Shown here: positions 36,562 through 45,497 of the stretch, piece after piece | How the letters are laid out: the number at the start of each line of letters is the position of its first letter | How positions within the stretch are numbered: position 1 is the first letter of the stretch | Source: JAEZJZ01 sp050949055 | GTDB taxonomy: Bacteria > Bacillota > UBA994 > UBA5500 | Length of the DNA stretch: 64,000 bases | Direction of reading: 5' to 3' | NCBI GenBank assembly: GCA_050949055.1 | Contig: JBMNFA010000009.1 | Span: 1-64,000, forward strand | Position numbers and translations under genes: made by a program | The notes under the pieces: model-generated | Database searches by the model: none | What the model was told of the DNA's origin: nothing | Seen by the model: only the letters and a program-made list of their open reading frames with translations

Positions 36562-37731
36562 TTAGCTTTGACCATGCTGGTACTTCACCTGACCGCCGAC
36601 AATCACTGTCTGGCAGGTGGTGAAGTTGCAGAGCGGATGGCCATCGAAAATGGCCAGGTCTGCATCCTTACCCACCTCAATGCTGCCCAGGCGATCAGCC
36701 AGGCCGAGGATCTCAGCCGGATTGATGGTGATTGCCCGCAAGGCAGCCTCCTCCTCCATACCTGCGCGCACGGCCAAACCGGTGACCATCGGCAACCACT
36801 TGGTGCCGGAAGAGGTATCCATCTGGATAGCCACTTTTACGCCGGCTTTTGCCAGCACCGCCGGTGTATCCAAACGCACTTCCCACAGCTCGTGCTTGGA
36901 CGGGCCCATCAGCAACGGACCGACTACGCAAGGTACCTGCTTGGCGGCTAGGATGTCCGCCACCTTATAGCCCTCGGTCGCATGTTCCAGCACGAAGTCC
37001 AGGTTGAACTCTTCGGCGATACGGATGGCAGTGATGATGTCATCTGCCCGATGGCAATGGATGCGGGCTTTCATCTCACGGCGCAGCACCTTGCACAGCT
37101 GCTCTAAACCCAGGTTGCGATCGACGCTATGGGGCTTGCCCTCTTCTTTGGCCCGGTCGAGCTTCTGCTGATAGTTCTGGGCATCGACCAACGCCTGACG
37201 CAACACGGCAGCATTGCCCATGCGCGTGGCCGGAATCCGGTTCATCGCTCGGTAATTGCGTTTGGGATTTTCACCCAAAGCCATCTTCATGCCTTCGCTG
37301 CCTGGGATGACCATCTCGCCGACGGTGCGGCCAGTAGTCTTGATCACCATACCGGTGCCGCCGATGATGTTGCTGCTGCCGGGACCAGTGTACACGGTGG
37401 TGACTCCAGCAGCCAGCACTTGCGGGAAGGCGGGATCGGCCGGGTTGAGAGAATCGATGCCAAACAGGCTGGACTGCACCGGGCCAGTCTTCTCGTTGCC
37501 ATCTGCGGTGGCTGGTACCGAAGGCTCACCAAACAAGCCGATGTGAGCGTGGGCATCGATTAGGCCGGGGGTGACCGCTTGCCCAGCGGCATCGATTACC
37601 TGCGAGTCCTCGGGGATAGCCACATCGGTGCCAACGGCAACGATCTTTCCATCCTCCATCAGCACAGTGCCGCCTGCGATGATCCCATGGGTGATGGTGT
37701 ATAAGAGACCATTCTTTACTGCTAGCTTCAT
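36562..37731 (-). CDS. Amidohydrolase (imidazolonepropionase/dihydroorotase-like superfamily)
   Basis: A 389-residue metal-dependent hydrolase. The composite beta domain (MKLAVKNGLLYTITHGIIAG) is followed by the metal motif GLIDAHAHIGLFGEPS. Further metal ligands are in ARIHCHRADDI and DFVLEHATEGYKV, and the catalytic Asp is likely in IQMDTSSGTKWLPM. The C-terminal part INPAEILGLADRLGSIEVGK is the usual superfamily ending. It is co-directional with the aspartoacylase-like gene. The reaction is probably hydrolysis of a cyclic or linear amide, with the substrate unknown. Confidence 0.88.
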   Translation of the reverse strand: MKLAVKNGLLYTITHGIIAGGTVLMEDGKIVAVGTDVAIPEDSQVIDAAGQAVTPGLIDAHAHIGLFGEPSVPATADGNEKTGPVQSSLFGIDSLNPADPAFPQVLAAGVTTVYTGPGSSNIIGGTGMVIKTTGRTVGEMVIPGSEGMKMALGENPKRNYRAMNRIPATRMGNAAVLRQALVDAQNYQQKLDRAKEEGKPHSVDRNLGLEQLCKVLRREMKARIHCHRADDIITAIRIAEEFNLDFVLEHATEGYKVADILAAKQVPCVVGPLLMGPSKHELWEVRLDTPAVLAKAGVKVAIQMDTSSGTKWLPMVTGLAVRAGMEEEAALRAITINPAEILGLADRLGSIEVGKDADLAIFDGHPLCNFTTCQTVIVGGQVKYQHGQS

Positions 37732-37922
37732 CTTCCGCTTCTCCTCCTTGTATATCAGGCTGTCAGACTATCTTAAGTTCACTTCTACTCCTGTCCCTCC
37801 ATTTCCTGTTCGACGGAAGCACTTTTGCTGGAAGCATGAGCACCGCCCCTCAGGCGTATAGATTGATGAAGAGTCAAGCCCGGTGGTACGCCGGTCAAAC
37901 ATCAGTTTGGGAGGGGAATCCC

Positions 37923-38135
37923 GTGTTCACTGAGACGTTATCGTTCCTGCGCAACAACTGGTTACAGATTGCCATGGTGACCCTGAGCCTGGTGATCGGC
38001 GGCAACTTAGCCCAGCAATTCACGGTGCTCAGGCAGAAAACTCTGGCGGGCAAGCTGGCCCGCTTTTCGCTGGCCATGTTGTTCTCCATTTTCTATTACT
38101 GCCTGCTTTACTATCTCAGCGTCATCTTTCGCTAA
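37923..38135 (+). CDS. Small membrane protein of unknown function
   Basis: A 70-residue protein from GTG 37923, with GAGGGG 6 bases upstream; the longer frame (from 37836) is not supported. Two hydrophobic segments are visible, LQIAMVTLSLVIGGNLA and LAMLFSIFYYCLLYYLSVIF, with a basic loop between (RQKTLAGKLAR). It is on its own on the plus strand between two leftward genes. No function is recognised. Confidence 0.6.
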   Translation: MFTETLSFLRNNWLQIAMVTLSLVIGGNLAQQFTVLRQKTLAGKLARFSLAMLFSIFYYCLLYYLSVIFR

Positions 38136-38173
38136 CCGGCCTGGGTGGGTTTTGCGGCCGGCGACCGGCAGGG

Positions 38174-38896
38174 TCACTCCTCGATCAGCTGATCCCGCCG
38201 GACCCGCTGCAACAGCTCGACGATACGATCGGTGAGCAGTTGATAGATAGCCTCGCCTTTTTCCGGGGTGGCTTTGGTGGCATCTCCGGTCTGGGCAAAG
38301 GCCAGGGTGCGTAACGAGATGCCCGGGTATTTGACGTTAGCCACCGCCCTGGTCCAGTTGACGTTGGCCTTGCCCATATCCACTAAGGACGGGTCAATGG
38401 CCAGCACGCAGGAAGTCTCATCTTCTCCCGCATGCCCCTGCCCAGAACAGATGGTCCTGATCTCTGCCGCGTAATCCAGCCACCAGTTGACCAGCAGCAC
38501 CGACAGTCCCAGGTCTGCCAGGCGCTCCATGACGATGCTGAGGGCGGGGATATTTCCGCCGTGCCCGTTGAACAGCACCAACTTGCGCACTCCCCACTTG
38601 GCCAAGCCCCTGCCAACCTGAAACACATACTCCCCAAAAGCATCCGCCGAAACGTCGATGGTGCCGGGATAAGGCGCCAAGTTCCAGGAGTGCCCATAGG
38701 GTATTTCCGGGGCAATGATCAGCTGTTCGCCCAGCCGCTGTTCAATCAGCTGCAGGAAGTGGCGAGGGATAAGCGTATCTGTGCCCAAGGGACAGTGGTG
38801 TCCATGGGCTTCGGTCATGCCGATTGGCAGTACCGCGGTATCTGTCGCCTCCAGCGCCTGCTGGAATTGATCCATGTTCATCTGCTGCATATACAT
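38174..38896 (-). CDS. Creatininase-family amidohydrolase
   Basis: A 240-residue member of the creatininase family. Metal ligands are in IGMTEAHGHHCPLGTDTLIP (Glu, His, Asp), VLFNGHGGNIPALS (His) and GQGHAGEDETS (Glu). The length is normal. These enzymes open amide bonds of cyclic or modified peptides, and related ones act on mycofactocin or on 2-amino-5-formylamino nucleosides. The neighbouring amidohydrolase and aspartoacylase-like genes suggest an amide-degrading set, but this is inference. Confidence 0.85.
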   Translation of the reverse strand: MYMQQMNMDQFQQALEATDTAVLPIGMTEAHGHHCPLGTDTLIPRHFLQLIEQRLGEQLIIAPEIPYGHSWNLAPYPGTIDVSADAFGEYVFQVGRGLAKWGVRKLVLFNGHGGNIPALSIVMERLADLGLSVLLVNWWLDYAAEIRTICSGQGHAGEDETSCVLAIDPSLVDMGKANVNWTRAVANVKYPGISLRTLAFAQTGDATKATPEKGEAIYQLLTDRIVELLQRVRRDQLIEE

Positions 38897-38910
38897 CTCT
38901 AGACCACCCC

Positions 38911-39690
38911 CTAAGGCTCTATCTTGGCTCGCCTCAGGTCATCCATCACGTGGTCGGTGAATTGGCCGCGGCGGGCGTACTTGCGCGAGATGTGTTCTCC
39001 CCAGCCATACTGGTCGAACCCGACCTGATCTTCACCGGGTTCTGGTTTCGGAATCTTGCTGTTGCGACTGCGGTAATAACCCTCACGAATCAGACCGGCA
39101 TCCATGACGCTGAGGGCATCGGACACGTCCTCAGGGGAGAGATCGTGGTAGTTATCCTTGTGCAGCACATATTGGGTAGGTATGCGCGGACGAGCTGCTG
39201 GCGACTCAGCCGGATAACCGAGCACCATCCCCACCACCGGATAAACCCGTTCGGGCAGCTGGAACAGCTGGCGCAGCTCGGTGTCCAGATTGGGTGCCGA
39301 GCCGAGGAAACAGGTGCCCAATCCCAGGCTTTCTGCTGCCAATACCATATTTTGGGCAAAGTAAGCCACGTCTTGAATGCCCAGGAAGAGCATCATCGCA
39401 TCGCTGGCGGTGTTGGTGCGCCCCTTGGAGGCAATGAACTTCTCCAGCTTGCGGAAATCCAGGCAGTAGAGCATGAACACGGGAGCCCGGGTGATCAGCG
39501 GCCCAAACAGCTCTGCCAGACGCTCTCGCTTAATCTTGTCTTTGGTGTAGATGCAGGCGTACATCTGGCCGGTGAACGGCGCCTGTTGACCCGCACGGGC
39601 AATTTTCTCAATCAGCTCGTCGGGCACATCCTGGTCAGTAAACCGGCGGATGGACGCATGGGACATGATGGCATCGATTACTGCAGTCAT
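38911..39690 (-). CDS. NAD(P)H-dependent nitroreductase/FMN oxidoreductase (NfsA/FRP-like)
   Basis: A 259-residue flavoprotein of the nitroreductase fold: MSHASIRRFTDQDVPDELI (FMN-binding SxRxF), APFTGQMYACIY, and GLGTCFLGSAPNLDTELRQL with VYPVVGMVLGYPAE. The C-terminal part of about 80 residues with GWGEHISRKYARRG is typical of the NfsA/FRP group, which uses NADPH. It may reduce quinones or nitro compounds or supply FMNH2. It ends 14 bases before the creatininase-like gene, so they are probably co-transcribed. Confidence 0.85.
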   Translation of the reverse strand: MTAVIDAIMSHASIRRFTDQDVPDELIEKIARAGQQAPFTGQMYACIYTKDKIKRERLAELFGPLITRAPVFMLYCLDFRKLEKFIASKGRTNTASDAMMLFLGIQDVAYFAQNMVLAAESLGLGTCFLGSAPNLDTELRQLFQLPERVYPVVGMVLGYPAESPAARPRIPTQYVLHKDNYHDLSPEDVSDALSVMDAGLIREGYYRSRNSKIPKPEPGEDQVGFDQYGWGEHISRKYARRGQFTDHVMDDLRRAKIEP

Positions 39691-39778
39691 CGGTCAATCT
39701 ACCTCCTTCTTCTCATTGGTACTTAGATTCTCTCTGTACGCTAAATATCCTATCCCGCGCTGCAAAATAAGCCTGACC

Positions 39779-39838
39779 GGACATGGGGACGGTTCTCACT
39801 GTCCGGTCAGTCGGACAGTGAGAACCGTCCCCATGTCC
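39779..39838. repeat. Perfect 27-base inverted repeat (REP-like palindrome)
   Basis: The left arm is 39779-39805 and the right arm 39812-39838, with a 6-base GTCAGT loop; the core is GGGGACGGTTCTCACTGTCC. It lies between ligA and the nitroreductase gene. The same GGGGACGGTTC core recurs at 47697-47706, so it is a dispersed element. It may also act as a terminator for ligA. Confidence 0.7.
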
Positions 39839-39856
39839 AGCTAGGTCTCTAAATCG

Positions 39857-41857
39857 CTAGCGGGAAAGCAGGCGCTGCAGTTCTGCCCAATCGATGACGG
39901 CCACACCCAAAGACTGGGCTTTGGCCAGCTTGCTACCGGCCTTTTCGCCGGCCAGCAGGTAGTCGGTTTGGCGGCTGACGGAACCGCTCACCTTGCCACC
40001 ATTGCTCTCAATCAGCTGCTTGGCTTGATCGCGGGAGACATCCGGCAGGGTGCCGGTGATGACGACGATCTTGCCTGCCAGTGCGTCTCCGCTGGCCGCT
40101 GCCCCTTGGTGTCGCATGTTCACTCCTGCTGCCTGCAGCTTGTCGATCAGCTGACGATTGGCAGCCGCTGCAAAGTAGTCGCTGATGCTTTGCGCAATCT
40201 TCTCCCCCACATCCGGTACTTGCAGCAACTCTTCCGGGGTGGCGGCCATCAGCTGCTGCAGGTTGCGGAAGTGGCCTGCCAGGGCAGCTGCGCTTCTGGC
40301 ACCCACGTAGCGGATACCGAGGGCAAAAAGCAAGCGTTCCAGCGAGTTCTGCTTGCTCTGCTCGATGGCAGCCAGCAGGTTGTCGGCCGATTTGTCACCC
40401 ACCCGCTCCAACTGCAGCAACTGATCCCGCTGCAGGTAGTAGAGATCAGCCACATCGTGTACCAGGCCCTGGTTCAGCAGGGCTGTGATCATGGCCGGGC
40501 CCAGGCCGTCGATATCCATGGCATCGCGGGAGGCAAAGTGAATCAGCGTCTCTTTGATCACCGCCGGACAGCTGGCGTTGGGGCAACGCCAGGCCACCTC
40601 CCCCGGATAGCGCACCGCTTTGGTGCCGCACTCGGGGCAGTGCTCGGGCATGACGAAGGGGCGCTCCTCGCCGGTGCGCAGCTCCAGCACCGGCCCCACC
40701 ACCTCCGGGATCACGTCGCCCGCCTTCTGCACGATCACCGTGTCGCCGATGCGGATGTCCTTTTCGGCGATCAGGTCAGCATTATGCAGGGTAGCGCGAC
40801 TGACGACTGAACCGGCGACGGTCACCGGCTGCAAGATGGCTGTGGGATTGAGAGTGCCGGTGCGACCCAAACCCACCTCGATGTCCAACAGCTTGGTGCG
40901 CACCTGCTCGGCTGGGAACTTGTAGGCAATGGCCCAACGCGGACTCTTGGCGGTATACCCGAGCAGGTCATACAGTTGACGCTCGTTCACCTTCACCACC
41001 AGACCATCGATGTCATAGGGCAGCTGATGCCTGCGCTCGTGCCAGGAGAGGCAGTAGTCGATCACTTGCTCGATGTCGTCGAATACTGCCCTGGTGTGGT
41101 TCACCTTTAGCCCCAGCTGTTCCATCAAGGCCAGGCTAGCGGACTGGGTGGGCGGCAACTCCTGATCCAGGTCAGCCAGAGTATAAAGAAATATCCGCAG
41201 CCCCCGGGCAGCGGTGACTTTGGGGTCAAACTGCCTCAAGGAACCGGCCGCCGCGTTGCGGGGATTGGCAAACAATGGCTGGCCCAGCTCCATCCGCTGC
41301 TGGTTGAGGCGTAAGAACTCCGCCTTGGGCATGTAAGCCTCGCCGCGCGCTGTCAGGCTGCGCTCCGCCTGCAGGCGCAACGGAACCTCAGGTAGCGTGC
41401 GCAGATTGCTGGTGATATCCTCACCGGTCACTCCGTCGCCCCGAGTGGCTCCCCGCACCAGCCTTCCTTCCTGATACTCCAGCGAGACGGCCAGTCCATC
41501 GATCTTCAATTCCACGATGTAAGTAAGCTGGCGCTCCCCGGCCATCTCCCTCACCCGTCGCTGCCATTCCCGTAGGTCGTCCGGGTTATGGGCGTTGGAC
41601 AGGCTGAACATCGGCACCCGATGGGTGACGCTGTCAAAGCCGGCCGCAGGAGCGGCCCCTACCCGCTGGGTAGGCGAGTCGGGGGTAACCAGGTCGGGGA
41701 AGTTTTGCTCGAGCCGCAGCAGTTCCTGCAGTAGACGATCGTATTCCGCATCGGAGATGGCGGGCTGATCCAACACATAATAAAGGTAATTATGGCGGTG
41801 CAACGCTTGCCGCAATTCGTTGGCTCGCACCATGGCTGCCTGTCTATCTGCCATCAC
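39857..41857 (-). CDS. ligA: NAD-dependent DNA ligase
   Basis: A 666-residue LigA, which seals nicks in replication and repair using NAD. The adenylation motif is VELKIDGLAVSLEY (active-site Lys), with the N-terminal Ia domain contacts DYDRLLQELLRLE and SPTQRVGAAP. The four-cysteine zinc finger is CPECGTKAVRYPGEVAWRCP plus NASC. Helix-hairpin-helix repeats and a C-terminal BRCT domain (GKIVVITGTLPDVSRDQAKQ) follow. The GTG at 41857 precedes an ATG at 41854; GGAGG lies upstream of both. It follows pcrA by 40 bases, an arrangement common in Firmicutes. Confidence 0.97.
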   Translation of the reverse strand: MMADRQAAMVRANELRQALHRHNYLYYVLDQPAISDAEYDRLLQELLRLEQNFPDLVTPDSPTQRVGAAPAAGFDSVTHRVPMFSLSNAHNPDDLREWQRRVREMAGERQLTYIVELKIDGLAVSLEYQEGRLVRGATRGDGVTGEDITSNLRTLPEVPLRLQAERSLTARGEAYMPKAEFLRLNQQRMELGQPLFANPRNAAAGSLRQFDPKVTAARGLRIFLYTLADLDQELPPTQSASLALMEQLGLKVNHTRAVFDDIEQVIDYCLSWHERRHQLPYDIDGLVVKVNERQLYDLLGYTAKSPRWAIAYKFPAEQVRTKLLDIEVGLGRTGTLNPTAILQPVTVAGSVVSRATLHNADLIAEKDIRIGDTVIVQKAGDVIPEVVGPVLELRTGEERPFVMPEHCPECGTKAVRYPGEVAWRCPNASCPAVIKETLIHFASRDAMDIDGLGPAMITALLNQGLVHDVADLYYLQRDQLLQLERVGDKSADNLLAAIEQSKQNSLERLLFALGIRYVGARSAAALAGHFRNLQQLMAATPEELLQVPDVGEKIAQSISDYFAAAANRQLIDKLQAAGVNMRHQGAAASGDALAGKIVVITGTLPDVSRDQAKQLIESNGGKVSGSVSRQTDYLLAGEKAGSKLAKAQSLGVAVIDWAELQRLLSR

Positions 41858-41897
41858 TTGAACATCACCTCCCAGGTTAAGCAGCTGTTATTCGTCG

Positions 41898-44057
41898 TCA
41901 TGCCCTCTCCAGTGAAGTATACTGCATGGATAGTGTCTTCAATCCGTACTGATCGAAGGCTACGGTGACCAGCAAATCGCTGCCACTATTGCGGGAGACG
42001 ATCACCGTTCCCAGACCAAAGTTCTTGTGGACCACCCGCTCGCCGTCCACGAACTTGTTAGCGGGGGCTGGCCTGGACGGAGTCCTTTGCGCTGCCGGGC
42101 TGTTGTTTGTCCATGCCACCGCTGCCGCCCGGCCCCCGCCAAAGCTGCGTTCTTCCTTCACTTCATCCGGGATTTCTGCCAGGAAACGGGACGGTTGATT
42201 ATAGCTCTGCTTGCCAAAGAGCAAGCGCTGCCAGGAGTAGGATAGATAGAGCCTCTCTTTGGCGCGGGTGATACCCACGTAGCAGAGGCGGCGCTCCTCT
42301 TCCAGTTCTGCCTCGTCAGCCAAAGCGCGCATGTGGGGGAAGACCCCTTCCTCCAAGCCGGACAGAAAGACCACCCGGTACTCCAATCCTTTAGCTGTAT
42401 GCAGGGTGAGCAAGCTCACTTGGTCCCCATCGGCGCTAGTATCGGCATCAGACACCAACTCAATTCTGGAGAGGAAGGCTGCCAGGTCGTTGTCGGCCTG
42501 CTCCCGCTCGAACTCCTTGGCTACAGAGATGAATTCCTGCAGGTTCTCCACACGCGCCTGGTTTTCCGGTGTCTTCTCTGCCTGCAGAACAGACAGATAG
42601 CCGGATTTGTCCAGCACCGTTTCCACCAGCTCTGCCACCGTCAGATAGGCCGCCATCTCCCGCCACAGGGCCAGGTCCAGAGCAAAGTCCTGCACTTTGC
42701 CTGCGGCTGCCTTCCCTAAGCCGGGGACTTGGTGGGCGTTGGCAGCTGCTTGGCTCAATGATTGACTGCTGGCCTCTGCGTAGTCCTGCAGGCGTTGCAC
42801 GGTGACAGCGCCGATGCCCCGCTTGGGCACATTCACCACCCGGGCAAAACTGAGGCTGTCATTGGGGTTGACCAACAGACGCAGATAGGCGATCAGGTCC
42901 TTGATCTCCTTGCGCTGGTAAAACTCCACCCCCCGGTACATCACATAGGGCAGATCGCGGCGCAGAAAGGCTTCCTCGATCACCCGGGATTGGGCATTGG
43001 TGCGATAGAGCACCGCCATATCTGCTAGGCGATACCCTTGTTGGCGCAGATAGGCGATTTCGTCGGCTATCAACCCGGCCTCCTCGCGCTCGTCGTTGGC
43101 GGCCAGCACCTGCACCGGCTCCCCCATCGGGTTGGCAGTCCACAGCCGCTTGCTCTTGCGATAGACATTGTGGCCCACCACGGCGTTGGCAGCATCCAGG
43201 ATATTTTGGGTGGAACGGTAGTTCTGCTCCAGCTTGATCACCGTGGCATCGGGGAAGTCCTGCTCGAATTCCAGGATGTTGCGTAGGTCGGCACCCCGAA
43301 AAGCGTAAATGGACTGGTCGTCATCCCCTACCACCAGCAAATTGCGGTGTTTGGCAGCCAGGAGCTTGACCAGGGTATACTGGGCGTGGTTGGTATCTTG
43401 ATATTCGTCCACCAGCACATAACGAAACTGCTGCTGATAGCCCGCCAGCACGTCGGCGTTTTTTTGCAGCAACTCCACACACATCCACAGCAGATCGTCA
43501 AAATCGACGGCGTTGTTCTGCAGCAGCTTGCGCTGGTACAGACGATAGACAGCCGCCACTGTCTCTTCCAGAAAATCGCTGCTACGGCGCTCGTAAGCCT
43601 CTGGCGACTGCAATTCGTTCTTGGCTTTGCTGATCAAAGACAGGACCATTGAGGGTTTGAACTTGTCTGCTGAGACATTCAGCTCGCGCAGACACTCCTT
43701 GATCAGCGTGGTCTGCTCCGAGGCATCATAAATGACGAAATTCTTGCCCAAACCAACCCGCTCGCCGTCACGGCGCAAGATGCGCACGCAGGCGGAGTGA
43801 AAGGTGCTCACCCACATCCCACGGGTGTTGGGCACCAATTCCGCTACCCGCTGCTGCATCTCTGCTGCCGCTTTGTTGGTGAAAGTGATAGCCAGAATGT
43901 TCAGGGGCGAAACCCCCAGCTCGCGGATCAAATAGGCTATGCGATAGGTCAGCACCCGGGTTTTGCCGCTGCCGGCACCGGCCAGGATCAGCAAAGGTCC
44001 TTGGCCGTGGGTGACTGCTTTCCGTTGTACTGGGTTGAGGTTGTCCAAAAACTGCAT
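41898..44057 (-). CDS. pcrA: ATP-dependent DNA helicase PcrA/UvrD
   Basis: A 719-residue SF1 helicase (3'-5') for repair and removal of recombination filaments. Walker A LILAGAGSGKTRVLTYR, motif II VLVDEYQDTNHAQ, motif III LVVGDDDQSIYAFRGA, motif IV QNYRSTQNILDAAN, motif V VSLLTLHTAKGLEYRVVF and motif VI CYVGITRAKERLYLSYS are all intact. The C-terminal segment VVHKNFGLGTVIVS is the Tudor-like end. The ATG at 44057 is chosen for its AAGGAGGAG site. It forms a unit with ligA downstream. Confidence 0.97.
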   Translation of the reverse strand: MQFLDNLNPVQRKAVTHGQGPLLILAGAGSGKTRVLTYRIAYLIRELGVSPLNILAITFTNKAAAEMQQRVAELVPNTRGMWVSTFHSACVRILRRDGERVGLGKNFVIYDASEQTTLIKECLRELNVSADKFKPSMVLSLISKAKNELQSPEAYERRSSDFLEETVAAVYRLYQRKLLQNNAVDFDDLLWMCVELLQKNADVLAGYQQQFRYVLVDEYQDTNHAQYTLVKLLAAKHRNLLVVGDDDQSIYAFRGADLRNILEFEQDFPDATVIKLEQNYRSTQNILDAANAVVGHNVYRKSKRLWTANPMGEPVQVLAANDEREEAGLIADEIAYLRQQGYRLADMAVLYRTNAQSRVIEEAFLRRDLPYVMYRGVEFYQRKEIKDLIAYLRLLVNPNDSLSFARVVNVPKRGIGAVTVQRLQDYAEASSQSLSQAAANAHQVPGLGKAAAGKVQDFALDLALWREMAAYLTVAELVETVLDKSGYLSVLQAEKTPENQARVENLQEFISVAKEFEREQADNDLAAFLSRIELVSDADTSADGDQVSLLTLHTAKGLEYRVVFLSGLEEGVFPHMRALADEAELEEERRLCYVGITRAKERLYLSYSWQRLLFGKQSYNQPSRFLAEIPDEVKEERSFGGGRAAAVAWTNNSPAAQRTPSRPAPANKFVDGERVVHKNFGLGTVIVSRNSGSDLLVTVAFDQYGLKTLSMQYTSLERA

Positions 44058-44261
44058 AGTCTCCTCCTTGTTCCCCGAAGGGAATGACAGTTGCGGTGCA
44101 CAATCAGATGCCACCGGACGCTTTGAAGTTGATGCGGCAGCATAGCCAGTTGACCTGATGTGCTGGCATTTAGTTTAACTTTCGTGGCCGGGACAAGCAA
44201 ATCCTCTCCATCTGAATCGAAAAAATGTTCGCCCCTGTCTCCATTGTGGCGCAAAAAGCAA

Positions 44262-44281
44262 GAAGCCCCACCTGAGGCTTC
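44262..44281 (-). terminator. Terminator after the receiver gene
   Basis: GAAGCC (44262-44267) pairs with GGCTTC (44276-44281). On the minus strand it is followed by TTGCTTTTTGC. It lies 11 bases past the receiver stop codon and before pcrA. Confidence 0.55.
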
Positions 44282-44292
44282 CTATGAACGTC

Positions 44293-44658
44293 TCAACTGT
44301 CCAGAGCTGCTGCCACCTGCTGATAGAGGTCGTCCAGCTCGAAGGGTTTGCAGAGCCAGCCCGTCACTGATAACTCGTCGGTCCAGTCTGTTGCCAAATC
44401 CTGCTCGTCGGCAGTGATCAACATCACCGGGACCTCCCGGTAAGAGCGGCGCAACTCCCTGAGAGTGTCTGCTCCTGACATTCCCGGCATGTTCACATCC
44501 AGCAGCACCAGGTCTGGCCGTTGGCGACGCATACACTCCAGCGCCTGACGGCCACTGGCAGCCGTCTGCACGGTGTAACCGACCGCCCCCAGCGCCTCAG
44601 CCAACAGTACCCGAATACCAGCCTGATCGTCCACCACCAGAATCAGTTTGTTCTTCAA
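44293..44658 (-). CDS. Single-domain response regulator (Spo0F-like)
   Basis: A 121-residue receiver with LILVVDDQAGIRVLLAEALG, phospho-acceptor DLVLLDVNMPGMSGAD, Thr in VMLITADEQ and Lys in GWLCKPFELDD. The TTG at 44658 with GGTGG upstream is the best start; no ATG gives a sensible length. There is no output domain. It resembles Spo0F-type phosphorelay shuttles, but no partner kinase adjoins it. Confidence 0.85.
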   Translation of the reverse strand: MKNKLILVVDDQAGIRVLLAEALGAVGYTVQTAASGRQALECMRRQRPDLVLLDVNMPGMSGADTLRELRRSYREVPVMLITADEQDLATDWTDELSVTGWLCKPFELDDLYQQVAAALDS

Positions 44659-44841
44659 CGCAATGCACCACCCATCAGTTCCCGCTATTTGACCTGTTTC
44701 GACACTTCTTTCGACACCTTTCGCGTCAAACCCTGCTGTCAATCGGTTATTGATCCCACTTAATCACTAGGCTCCACTTTCAGAAAAGATTATAATAGGT
44801 ATTAGCATTCAGTATTCATCGACGGAGAAAGGTGAGGGACC

Positions 44842-45438
44842 ATGCAAGTCATCGATAACCGAGGATTGAACTGCCCTGAACCGGTGATCCGCACCAAGCG
44901 CGCTTTGGATGCGTTGCCGGAGGGGAACATCGTCTCGCTGGTGGACAATGCGGTGGCCAAGGAAAACGTGTTGCGGCTGGTGCAAACCCTGGGACTGGCC
45001 GCCACCGTATGCGAAGACCAGGATCTTTACCGCATCACCATTACCAAGGGGTGCCGACAGGCCGTGGACAGCGAAGATGAGTATCCTGTCCAGCCCCAGT
45101 CGAGAACGGTGCTGCTGGTACAGACCGAGCAGATGGGCACCGGCGACGAGCGGCTGGGGCGGGTGCTGATCAAGAGCTTTTTCTACGCACTGGCAGAGAG
45201 CGCAGACTTGCCTCAGTCGATCTTCTTCCTGAACAGCGGCATTAAGCTGACCTGCCAGGGGTCACCCGTGCTGCCCTATCTCGAGCAGCTGCAAGCACGA
45301 GGAGTGGAGCTGCAAAGCTGCGGCACCTGCTTGGATTTCTATGGGATGAAAGAACAGCTGGCCATTGGCGGAGTAAGCAACATGTACACCATCGTCGAGG
45401 CCATGCTGCAAGCGGGCAAGACGATCACTTTGGGCTAA
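44842..45438 (+). CDS. yedF: YedF-like selenium-metabolism protein, TusA-like plus DsrE-like domains
   Basis: A 198-residue protein. The N-terminal TusA-like domain has DNRGLNCPEPVIRTKRALDA with the CPxP motif. The C-terminal DsrE-like half (TVLLVQTEQMGTGDERLGRV to GKTITLG) includes LQSCGTCLDFYG. This fusion is linked to selenium handling (the TIGR family for selenium metabolism protein YedF) in genomes that make selenoproteins, although the reaction is unproven. The ATG at 44842 has GAAAGGTGAGGG upstream and a TATAAT at 44791-44796 suggests a promoter. The gene is single and ends at a strong terminator. Confidence 0.85.
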   Translation: MQVIDNRGLNCPEPVIRTKRALDALPEGNIVSLVDNAVAKENVLRLVQTLGLAATVCEDQDLYRITITKGCRQAVDSEDEYPVQPQSRTVLLVQTEQMGTGDERLGRVLIKSFFYALAESADLPQSIFFLNSGIKLTCQGSPVLPYLEQLQARGVELQSCGTCLDFYGMKEQLAIGGVSNMYTIVEAMLQAGKTITLG

Positions 45439-45455
45439 GAACCAGGAAAAGAAAA

Positions 45456-45490
45456 ACGGACCTGCGTTATGGAACTAAACGCAGGTCCGT
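45456..45490. terminator. Bidirectional terminator between yedF and dapF
   Basis: ACGGACCTGCGTT (45456-45468) pairs with its complement at 45478-45490 around an ATGGAACTA loop, in the gap between convergent genes. Plus-strand tail GTGTTTCTTA. Confidence 0.7.
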
Positions 45491-45497
45491 GTGTTTC

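Noticed and set aside
37780..37922. Possible riboswitch before the small membrane protein
   Set aside because: The G+C-rich stretch has no conserved block that I can match to a known class.
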